Source: Gammaproteobacteria bacterium
GTDB lineage: Bacteria; Pseudomonadota; Gammaproteobacteria; Steroidobacterales; Steroidobacteraceae
Length of the DNA stretch: 8,901 bases
Direction: 5' to 3'
NCBI GenBank assembly: GCA_030038645.1
Contig: JASHSR010000194.1
Span: 1-8,901, forward strand
The translations under genes and the position numbers were made by a program. The notes under the pieces were generated by a model. It was not told where the DNA came from, searched no databases, and saw only the letters and a list, made by a program, of their open reading frames with translations. This document shows positions 1-5,973 of the stretch, piece by piece (positions within the stretch are counted from its first letter, which is position 1; each line of letters opens with the position of its first letter).

Positions 1-129
1 GCTCCGGGCCTCCTCGGCGCGCTGCCGTACGCTGAGGATGATGAGTCGCGAGCCCGCCGCGCTCACCGTCGCGAGCACGAGAAGCGCCGGCAGCCACGTG
101 ACGCTCCATTTGAGCCGGATGCGGCTCAT
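1..129 (-). CDS. N-terminal fragment of a membrane-anchored protein, function unknown (runs off left edge)
   Basis: Reading leftwards from an ATG at 129, the frame stays open for 43 codons to the window edge. The peptide begins MSRIRLKWSV, followed by a hydrophobic segment (about residues 10-33, including WLPALLVLA) and a charged stretch (RQRAEEARS) that could start a helix or coiled coil. This is the usual shape of an N-terminal signal anchor. The start is well supported: the ATG overlaps the TGA of the preceding gene (ATGA), and a strong GGGAGG ribosome binding site lies 8 bases upstream. As the last visible gene of the operon, just after the PAS-domain protein and the barrel protein, it could be a signalling enzyme such as a sensor kinase or diguanylate cyclase, or a secretion/co-polymerase subunit. 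No domain is visible in these 43 residues, so no function is assigned. Confidence 0.7.
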   Translation of the reverse strand, partial: MSRIRLKWSVTWLPALLVLATVSAAGSRLIILSVRQRAEEARS

Positions 130-977
130 GTCGTCGGCCTCCCGCCATGCAGCGTGCAGACGATGGTGAGCGTGATGCGCTTCGTGCCGGCGACGACCAG
201 GTAATCGCCGAGAAGAGAGAGGTCAACGCGCGAGAACCCCTTGGCGATACCGAGATAGCCTTCGTGGTACTGAGGCGCCGGGCCCGTGAGTCCGGTGTAG
301 AAATTGACGATCGGGGGCGCGACATGCCCCGTTGCGCCGCCGGCGAGCCAGTTCACCGCGCGCCCATAGTGATCGATGCGCAACGTCGCGAGCTCCGTGC
401 CGAGGTTGCCCGTGACCGACCGCGCGTAGGAGACCGTCGTCTGCAGATGGGGGGTCCAGAGGAAGCCGACCGCGATCTTCGGGAGATTGCCGTGTGAGGT
501 GTCGATATCGTATTGACGCCCCTCGACCTGCACGGTGAGCTTGCCGCCGAAGGTGCCCGCGACGCCCGCGCCTTCCACGTCATAATCGAAGCGTTGTAGC
601 CCCTCGTACACGCCGATGTCGCCCGCGCCGAGGTGAACGTCGCCGTAGGCCGTCCACTTCGCCTCGGCGTCCCCTCCGCTCACCGAGCCAGCGACCGAGC
701 CGAACGCCCAGTGCGCGTTGGCGAGCGTCTGGTATTCGCCGGCAATGTCCAAGACGGCGTCGCTGAAGTCGTGCAGCCACGCGAGCGAGCCGCCGCCTCC
801 GCCGCTCGCTCCGGTGAGAGTCGACCCATTCGCGCTGATGATCAGGCTGTTTTGCGAAGCGGAGGACGGCGCGGCCGGCGTGACCGCGGCGGAATCGACG
901 GCGGGCGCGAGCTGCGGCCAGAGCAACGCGGCGAGCACGGCGAGCGCGGCGAGCGTCATGCAGCGCCCGGGCCTCAT
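126..977 (-). CDS. Probable outer-membrane beta-barrel protein with signal peptide
   Basis: A 283-residue exported protein. Residues 1-26 form a Sec signal peptide: basic MRPGR, a hydrophobic core (LAALAVLAALLW), and an APA cleavage motif before Val27. A Ser/Ala/Gly-rich linker with five glycines (59-63) follows. From about residue 64 the chain alternates polar and hydrophobic/aromatic residues in short strands separated by Gly/Asp turns (for example KWTAYGDVHLG, GKLTVQVEGRQYDID, HLQTTVSYARSVTG, RVDLSLLGDYLVVAG), which is typical of a small outer-membrane barrel. It vaguely resembles YaiO-type barrels found beside glycosyltransferases, but I cannot confirm the family. The last strand (KRITLTIVCTLH) is followed by eight residues and has no terminal Phe, unlike most BAM substrates. 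Start 977 is favoured over the inner ATG at 959 because it overlaps the upstream TGA and has GAGG 5 bases before it. A role in exporting or anchoring a surface polymer is inferred from context. Confidence 0.7.
   Translation of the reverse strand: MRPGRCMTLAALAVLAALLWPQLAPAVDSAAVTPAAPSSASQNSLIISANGSTLTGASGGGGGSLAWLHDFSDAVLDIAGEYQTLANAHWAFGSVAGSVSGGDAEAKWTAYGDVHLGAGDIGVYEGLQRFDYDVEGAGVAGTFGGKLTVQVEGRQYDIDTSHGNLPKIAVGFLWTPHLQTTVSYARSVTGNLGTELATLRIDHYGRAVNWLAGGATGHVAPPIVNFYTGLTGPAPQYHEGYLGIAKGFSRVDLSLLGDYLVVAGTKRITLTIVCTLHGGRPTT
138..143 (-). promoter_or_regulatory. Ribosome binding site GGGAGG for the left-edge gene
   Basis: Read on the minus strand, this is GGGAGG, a near-complete Shine-Dalgarno core 8 bases before the ATG at 129. 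It lies inside the last codons of the barrel gene. It shows that the short open frame at the window edge is a real gene start and not the tail of something else. Confidence 0.6.
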
Positions 978-2380
978 CGCGGCCTCGCGAGTGTGGCGCT
1001 CGGGAGGGCGGCGCCGAGGTCGGGATTATCGAGCGTCTCGGCCCGTGCGACCGGCAGGAACGCGATCACATAGAGCCGCTCCTGCTCCCCGGGCAGCGCG
1101 ACGGCCGTGCTCGTCACCTGGAAGATGCGCGGCAGAATCTTCACGTGCATCTTGCGCCGCCCCGTGAGCCCGGGCTCCCACCAGCGCGCCGGAGCGCCGG
1201 GCTGTGCGAGGAGCGTCGTCGCGTCGGCTCCGACTCGCGTCCCCGAGAATAGGGCGAGAGCCGGCCGGTTGAACGCGAGCACATGATCCTGAGAGTCGAC
1301 GACGACGGTCGCTTGCTCCGCCACGTCGAGCGCGGCGCGCACCGCGAAGGCTTCCGTCATCTCCTCGATGAGGATCAGAGCGAGGCGGCGCCCCTTGTAG
1401 GCGATGTGCTGAACGCGGAACCGGGCCAAATGCAGCTCGCCTGCCCGGTGAAGCACGACGTGCTGAGCCGTCCCGCCCACTCCGGTCACGAGCTCCTCGA
1501 CGATCTGCGGATACGAGAGCTGGATCGCATCGCCGAGCGTGCGTCCGACGACCGACTCTCCGTCAGTGCAGGAGGCCGCGGCGAGCGCCGTGCTCTCGGA
1601 GACGACCTCGAGCGTTTGAGCATCCACCAGCATGGCCGGGAGCGGCAGCTCCTCGATGAGGCTCGCCCACAGCTCCTGTCCGCGCTCGGCCTCGACGCGC
1701 GCGGCGGCAAGATGCGCGTGCAGCCGGTCGAAGACGGTGCCGAGGTACTCGGCGGCGAAGGCGCACGCGAGCATGAGGACGGCGAAGACCTCGAGGAGCA
1801 CGAGAAAGAAGCCGGCCGGCGCATAGAATCCCGGGAACGGCACATCCGCCGCGGCGCTCTGCCCACCGGCGAACCGAGCGAGCCACGAGCCCGCCGGGCC
1901 GAGTCCGCTCGCGTACCAGCGCAGCTCGGGCGTCTCGCTCAGGGCGACGGCCGACACGGCGGCGACGGCGATGACGGCGATCGCGTAGGGCTGCCAGCGA
2001 GAGAGGAAGATCGCGCCGATGACGGGCAGCACGAAGACGGCGAGGAACGCTGGATTCTGCAGGCCACCCGCGTAGCGCCAGATGAGAGCGACCACGACGA
2101 CTCCCACGGCGTGCAGCACGGCGAGCGCCCTCTTGCGGCCGGGGTGGACTCCTCTCGCCGGAGCCGCGAGCACCGTGAATGCGATGTGGATCGCCGTCAG
2201 AGCGAGCAGCCCGAGCAGCGCCGCCCCGATCTGCATGTCGAACGAGCTCACGAGCCACGGGAGGCCGGCGGCGAACAGGATCGCGAATATCGTGAGCAGC
2301 CACAGATCATCGAGCAGGTGCACGCGCGGGTCGGTCCACGCGGGAGCCGGCAGAAGCTGTGTCGCCTCGAGAGACTTCAT
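974..2380 (-). CDS. Multi-pass membrane protein with two PAS-like domains and no kinase or cyclase domain
   Basis: A 468-residue putative membrane sensor. Six hydrophobic segments can be read at about residues 25-44, 50-72, 86-104, 109-127, 131-148 and 185-212, with a loop at 149-184 between the last two. A charged helical linker follows (HLAAARVEAERGQEL, 222-236). Two regions then have a PAS character. The first (about 237-345) has the entry LIEELPLPAMLVDAQTLEVV and ends in LALILIEEMTE. The second (about 347-447) has VAEQATVVVDSQDHVLAFN and ends in RLYVIAFLPV. This is the layout of the sensory half of histidine kinases with 6-TM inputs, yet the protein stops about 20 residues after the second PAS with no HisKA, HATPase, GGDEF, EAL or helix-turn-helix. 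The end is genuine, because its TGA overlaps the next ATG. Start 2380 is preferred over an in-frame start at 2452, which would overlap the previous gene by 65 bases; a GGTGAG site lies 6 bases upstream. Ligand and partner are unknown. Confidence 0.75.
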   Translation of the reverse strand: MKSLEATQLLPAPAWTDPRVHLLDDLWLLTIFAILFAAGLPWLVSSFDMQIGAALLGLLALTAIHIAFTVLAAPARGVHPGRKRALAVLHAVGVVVVALIWRYAGGLQNPAFLAVFVLPVIGAIFLSRWQPYAIAVIAVAAVSAVALSETPELRWYASGLGPAGSWLARFAGGQSAAADVPFPGFYAPAGFFLVLLEVFAVLMLACAFAAEYLGTVFDRLHAHLAAARVEAERGQELWASLIEELPLPAMLVDAQTLEVVSESTALAAASCTDGESVVGRTLGDAIQLSYPQIVEELVTGVGGTAQHVVLHRAGELHLARFRVQHIAYKGRRLALILIEEMTEAFAVRAALDVAEQATVVVDSQDHVLAFNRPALALFSGTRVGADATTLLAQPGAPARWWEPGLTGRRKMHVKILPRIFQVTSTAVALPGEQERLYVIAFLPVARAETLDNPDLGAALPSATLARPR

Positions 2381-2386
2381 GGAGCG

Positions 2387-2392
2387 CTCACC
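2387..2392 (-). promoter_or_regulatory. Ribosome binding site GGTGAG setting the start of the PAS membrane protein
   Basis: The minus strand reads GGTGAG, 6 bases before the ATG at 2380. It contains the TGA stop of the beta-helix gene, so termination and re-initiation are physically linked. It favours the 2380 start over the in-frame upstream codon at 2452. Confidence 0.5.
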
Positions 2393-3680
2393 GGCGCGTC
2401 GTGCCGCCGCCATCGCTCGCGGCGACCGTGGTCGCGGGCGAGCCGGCGGCACTCACGGGAGGGGCGGTCGCGGGCGGCGCGGCGCCCGCGGACGGCCCGA
2501 AGGAGTTGTCGTCGAGGAACGGCGCGCTCACGACCTTGCGACCTCCCGGGGGCTGGAAGTCCTCCACGTGGAGCGCGAACGCGTGGGCGCGCAACACCTG
2601 ATTGCGCCGCAGGATCGGCGCATCGCCCACGACGTCGATACCGTTGTACCGCGGCTCGATGATGATGTTGCCGACGGCCGTGCTGGGATTGCGCGCATCG
2701 CCGAGCACGAAGGCCATGCCGTACCCGCAGTTGTGCAGCCGGTTGGCGCGCACGAGCGCATTGCTCGATCCGCGCACCATGATGCCGTAGGCGGCGAGGC
2801 CATCGAGCTCGTTGCCTTCGATCACGGCGGCGCGAGCGCCTTCGGCGACGATGCCCATGCCCGGTCCGCCGCTCACGCGATTGTCCCGAACGACGGCGCC
2901 CGCGCCGATCAAGTGAACCGCGGCCTCCTGCGCGCCCGTGATCTCGTTCTGCTCGATGAGGATCGAGACGTTGCCGGCGACGATCCCGGCGTGGTCGTGG
3001 TCGAACCGGTTGTCGCGCACGCTGATGGCGCCGCGCAGATCCGGCTCGCTGCGCACGGCCCAGACGCCCGCGTCCTTCTCGCCCGAGAACTGGTTGGCGG
3101 CGACGGCGGTGTCGTGGCTCGAGGCCGCGAACCGCACTCCGATGCGATCGTTGATGAAGCGGTTGCGCTCGAGCAGGAGGTCGCGCGCGTTCTCGGCAAC
3201 GTCCACTCCCACGTCACAGGCTTCGAGTGTCGCCCCCTCGAGGTGGAAGCGGGCCGCGCGCACGAGGACGGCGGCGGCCGGGCAGTCCCGGATGACGATA
3301 CCCTCCAGGGACGTGTTGGCTGCGGCGACATCAAAGACCGGACCTCCGCTCAGCTCGCGCGCATCGATCTCGCTGCCTTCTCGTCGGGCGACGACCTCGA
3401 TTCCATGTGAGTTGACGATCGGCGGCAGGGCGGTCTCGAGCGTGATCCTCGGCACCTCGAGAGAGATGCGCGCGGGTCCGGGCGCCGTCGCGACGACGAA
3501 GAGCGCCTCGCGGAGGGTGCCCGGCCCGCGGTCGGCGCCGTTCGTCACGCTCACCGCGATCGTGTTGGAGAGCGATTCGCGGACCGTGCGCCGTGATTGA
3601 TACATCCGTCCGACGACGATCAGCGCTCCTACCACGAGGAATACCACGATCGCGAGTATCGAGCGACGGCCGAGGCGCAT
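2388..3680 (-). CDS. Membrane-anchored right-handed parallel beta-helix repeat protein
   Basis: 430 residues. An uncleaved-looking N-terminal anchor (MRLGRRS, then hydrophobic 8-24) should place the rest in the periplasm. At 44-60 lies VTNGADRGPGTLREAL, a form of the (C/G)SLREAI signature that opens many parallel beta-helix proteins. From about 115 to 395 the chain consists of coils of 20-25 residues with recurring Asn-turn elements: NRFIND, NQFSG, NRFDH, NEITG, NRVSG, NELDG, NRLHN, NQVLR, NSFGP. These are characteristic of the NosD/pectate-lyase-like fold. The last 35 residues are a Pro/Ala/Ser/Thr/Gly tail, probably disordered. Known relatives bind, cleave or epimerise polysaccharides (AlgG-type C5-epimerases, lyases), but no catalytic triad is obvious, so the reaction is not assigned. 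The ATG lies 2 bases after the methyltransferase stop, with GGGAG 7 bases upstream. Sitting between a glycosyltransferase/methyltransferase pair and an outer-membrane barrel suggests action on the exported product (inference). Confidence 0.8.
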   Translation of the reverse strand: MRLGRRSILAIVVFLVVGALIVVGRMYQSRRTVRESLSNTIAVSVTNGADRGPGTLREALFVVATAPGPARISLEVPRITLETALPPIVNSHGIEVVARREGSEIDARELSGGPVFDVAAANTSLEGIVIRDCPAAAVLVRAARFHLEGATLEACDVGVDVAENARDLLLERNRFINDRIGVRFAASSHDTAVAANQFSGEKDAGVWAVRSEPDLRGAISVRDNRFDHDHAGIVAGNVSILIEQNEITGAQEAAVHLIGAGAVVRDNRVSGGPGMGIVAEGARAAVIEGNELDGLAAYGIMVRGSSNALVRANRLHNCGYGMAFVLGDARNPSTAVGNIIIEPRYNGIDVVGDAPILRRNQVLRAHAFALHVEDFQPPGGRKVVSAPFLDDNSFGPSAGAAPPATAPPVSAAGSPATTVAASDGGGTTRR

Positions 3681-3682
3681 GG

Positions 3683-4495
3683 TCAGTCTCCCGCGGCGTG
3701 CTGCAGAACGAAGACGGCGTGCCAGGAGCGCCCAGGCGCGAGCCGGCCGAACGGGGCGTCGATGGGAGCCGAGAGCGCGGTCGTGAGGGCGAGGGCGGCG
3801 AGCGACAGCGCGCGAGGCAGGCGCGCGAGATGCGGCAGCAGCCACGTTTTGAAGGGCGCCGGGTCGACGCCGCGGAGCGTTCGGACGCGGAGCCCGCACT
3901 CGCCGAACAGCCGCAGATAAAAGCTGCGAGGGCGCGCTCTGAACACGGGTGTGTCGCACCGGCTCGCGATGCGCGCCGGCGCAGCCTCCAGGACGACGAG
4001 CCGCCCGCCGGGCGCGAGGTGCAGCGCGATGCGCTGCAGCGCCGCGCGTAGCGCGCCGACATCGAGCATGTGCTGAAGCATCGTCACGCACAGGATCAGG
4101 TCGAACGGCCCCTCGACGTCGAGAGCGGCGGAGTCCTGCACGAGGAAGCGGCAGCGGCTCGCGAGGCCGCAGGCGCGAGCCCTGCGCTCGGCCTCGGCGA
4201 TCATGGTGGGACTCAGATCGACGCCGGTGACGTGGGCGCCTCGCGCGGCCAGCAGCCGGCTCCAGCGTCCGACGCCGCAGCCCACATCGAGGACGCGCGT
4301 GCCTTCGCTCACGCGCAGCCACGGCTCGAGGGCGCGCCGCTGACAGAAATGAATGAGGCGGTTGTAGTACCGGGGCATGCCGTACGAGCAGACCGCAGCG
4401 AGACCCTCGCCGTCCGAGGCGAAGCGCCGAGCGCGCTCCTCCCAGTACGCGGCGGCCCGGCCGCTCGGCGGCGCCGGAATCGTGCGGGCGATCAC
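3683..4495 (-). CDS. Class I SAM-dependent methyltransferase
   Basis: 270 residues, a normal length for a stand-alone class I methyltransferase. The SAM-binding Rossmann signature is clear: motif I VLDVGCGVGRW at 68-78, the acidic end of beta-2 in VTGVDLSPTMI (Asp93), a motif II-like QDSAALDVEGPFDLILCVTMLQH around 120-142, and the post-motif LAPGGRLVVLE at 160-170. This is the Methyltransf_11/25 type (UbiE/BioC-like), whose members methylate small molecules, lipids or sugars. The N-terminal cap (YWEERARRFAS, SYGMPRYYNRLIHF) and the region after 180 probably set substrate choice. The start is GTG at 4495: it overlaps the glycosyltransferase TGA as GTGA, and GGAG lies 6 bases upstream. The frame is open much further upstream, but that stretch is a shadow of the glycosyltransferase. 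Context suggests methylation of the glycan or of a precursor handled by neighbouring enzymes; the actual acceptor is unknown. Confidence 0.88.
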   Translation of the reverse strand: MIARTIPAPPSGRAAAYWEERARRFASDGEGLAAVCSYGMPRYYNRLIHFCQRRALEPWLRVSEGTRVLDVGCGVGRWSRLLAARGAHVTGVDLSPTMIAEAERRARACGLASRCRFLVQDSAALDVEGPFDLILCVTMLQHMLDVGALRAALQRIALHLAPGGRLVVLEAAPARIASRCDTPVFRARPRSFYLRLFGECGLRVRTLRGVDPAPFKTWLLPHLARLPRALSLAALALTTALSAPIDAPFGRLAPGRSWHAVFVLQHAAGD

Positions 4496-5973
4496 CGCAG
4501 TCTCCGCGCGAACGGGTGTGCGCCGGCCGCCTCGGCTGCCTCGCCCACCTGGTCGGCTCCGTCCGGACGCATCGCGCCCGCCCCGCCTTCCGCCGGCTCG
4601 TAGTGGTCGCGGTACAGGCGCCGGCCGGTGAGCTCGACCGCGATCCAGTTCGCGTATCCGACGGACATCGGCGCGATGTGCACCAGCGCGTAGAACAGGT
4701 AGAGCGGGACGATCGGTGCCGCGTAGGCGCGCTCGGCCTTCGGCACGACGGTGAACAGCGCCACGACGCCGAGAACGAGATAGCTGCCGACCGCCGTCAT
4801 GAAGTAAGCCGGGTTGGTCCAGTTCCCCGGCGGCAGCCAGCGCACGAGAAACAGATCGTCGAAGCCGCTCAGGAAGCTCACGGCAAGCAGCGCCGCGCTC
4901 GCGATCTTCACGATGTGCAGAGCGATCGTGAGCCCTCCCACGTAGATCACATAGTGGTAGAAGGAGAACGGCGTGCGCCGCCCGATGCGCCAGATCGCGC
5001 CGAACCGCTCGAGGTAGACCTTGAGGAGGCCGTAGTACCAGCCCACGCGCTGGGAGAACCAGCGCTGGAACGAGCCCGGTCCCTCGGTGCTCACGACGAG
5101 CCGCCCGTCGTAGTAGATGCGCTCGCCGCGGTCGAGCAGGACCACCGCGTTCTCGAAGTCCTCGGCGTACACCGAGAGAGAGTGCTCGGTGAGGGCGCGC
5201 ATCAGCGCGTCGCGGCGATAGAGGGAGACTCCGGAGGTGATGCTGTAGTCCGCGAGGCTCTGGCGTCCCACGCGAAACGCGAGCGCGTACTCGAACGACT
5301 GGAACCGGGCGAGAAACCCGTCGGGCTCGATCATGACGCGCGGACAGGCCGCGGCCGCTCCGGATTGCTGGAAGTCGCTCACGAATTGCTCGAGGTCGAT
5401 CTCGCTCCCGGCGCCCCGCCGCAGGATCCGGATGTCCGGGTCGACCACCAGCACGGTCTCGATGTATTCGGGCAGGCTCTCGAGCAGGCGGCGCAGCGCG
5501 CCCGGCTTGCGGCGATTGAGGCCGTCGTCGAAGCAGCGCCACCCGGCCTGACGCAGCCGCAGCAGCGTTCGGTCCGTCGAGCCGTCGCTCACGAGCCACA
5601 TGCGCTCGCGGTACGGCGCGTAGGCCGCGATGAACTCGTCGATCCGCTCCTCGAGGTCGAAGACCGAGGCGACGATGGCATACGGCCGGACCGGCACCAG
5701 ACGGTGGGCACCGGCGGGCAGTGCGGTCGCGAGGTCGATCGAGGTCTCGCGCTCGCGGCCGGTGCCGCGCGCCGTCGCGGTGTGGCGCCGCTTCATGTAG
5801 AGGCGGAGCACGAAGTCGAGCGCATCGGTGTAGACGATGAGGTTCGCGAGCCCGTAGAGCAGCATCGAGAAGCTTGCGGCCTCGACGTTCGCCGCGGAGA
5901 GCGCGACCCAGGCGGCGAGCAGCGCGCACACGGCGAGCGGCGCTGCGAGGCTCACGATGCGACGGGCGGTCAT
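4492..5973 (-). CDS. Membrane glycosyltransferase, family 2 (polysaccharide-synthase-like)
   Basis: 493 residues with the topology of processive GT2 synthases (hyaluronan/NodC/cellulose synthase type). It has two N-terminal hydrophobic segments (about 8-28 and 33-52), a cytosolic GT-A domain (95-320) and about four C-terminal membrane segments (338-357, 358-371, 390-410, 419-441). The GT-A motifs are in order: SDGSTD (129-134) for the nucleotide, NRRKPGAL (153-160), the metal-binding DxD as VVDPD (176-180), SITSGVSLYRRDAL (244-257), and the acidic pair in YAEDFEN (Glu271/Asp272), the candidate catalytic base. The helix normally carrying Q(Q/R)xRW reads QRVGW (308-312), with Gly where Arg is usual. 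It should transfer sugars from a nucleotide-sugar to a growing glycan or lipid acceptor at the inner membrane; the sugar cannot be told. The C-terminal tail (455-493) is Ala/Gly/Glu-rich, with no PilZ domain. The ATG overlaps the radical SAM TGA (ATGA). There is no clear Shine-Dalgarno site, so translation probably relies on coupling. Confidence 0.88.
   Translation of the reverse strand: MTARRIVSLAAPLAVCALLAAWVALSAANVEAASFSMLLYGLANLIVYTDALDFVLRLYMKRRHTATARGTGRERETSIDLATALPAGAHRLVPVRPYAIVASVFDLEERIDEFIAAYAPYRERMWLVSDGSTDRTLLRLRQAGWRCFDDGLNRRKPGALRRLLESLPEYIETVLVVDPDIRILRRGAGSEIDLEQFVSDFQQSGAAAACPRVMIEPDGFLARFQSFEYALAFRVGRQSLADYSITSGVSLYRRDALMRALTEHSLSVYAEDFENAVVLLDRGERIYYDGRLVVSTEGPGSFQRWFSQRVGWYYGLLKVYLERFGAIWRIGRRTPFSFYHYVIYVGGLTIALHIVKIASAALLAVSFLSGFDDLFLVRWLPPGNWTNPAYFMTAVGSYLVLGVVALFTVVPKAERAYAAPIVPLYLFYALVHIAPMSVGYANWIAVELTGRRLYRDHYEPAEGGAGAMRPDGADQVGEAAEAAGAHPFARRLR
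4502..4505 (-). promoter_or_regulatory. Ribosome binding site GGAG supporting the GTG start of the methyltransferase
   Basis: The minus strand reads GGAG, 6 bases before the GTG at 4495. Together with the GTGA overlap, it fixes the methyltransferase start although the frame is open far upstream. Confidence 0.5.

Noticed and set aside
2381..2452. Upstream in-frame start for the PAS membrane protein at 2452
   Set aside because: It would add a Pro/Arg/Ala leader and overlap the beta-helix gene by 65 bases, whereas the ATG at 2380 has a ribosome binding site and fits the operon spacing.
1283..2662. Long plus-strand open frame of 459 codons opposite the PAS membrane protein
   Set aside because: Its translation is Arg/Glu/Asp/His-rich with no recognisable domain, and it mirrors codon bias of the gene on the other strand. 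High GC makes such antisense frames common.
2082..3410. Plus-strand open frame of 442 codons opposite the beta-helix gene
   Set aside because: It gives Val/Asp/His/Arg-rich sequence without a fold signature. The minus strand shows regular beta-helix repeats and a good ribosome binding site.
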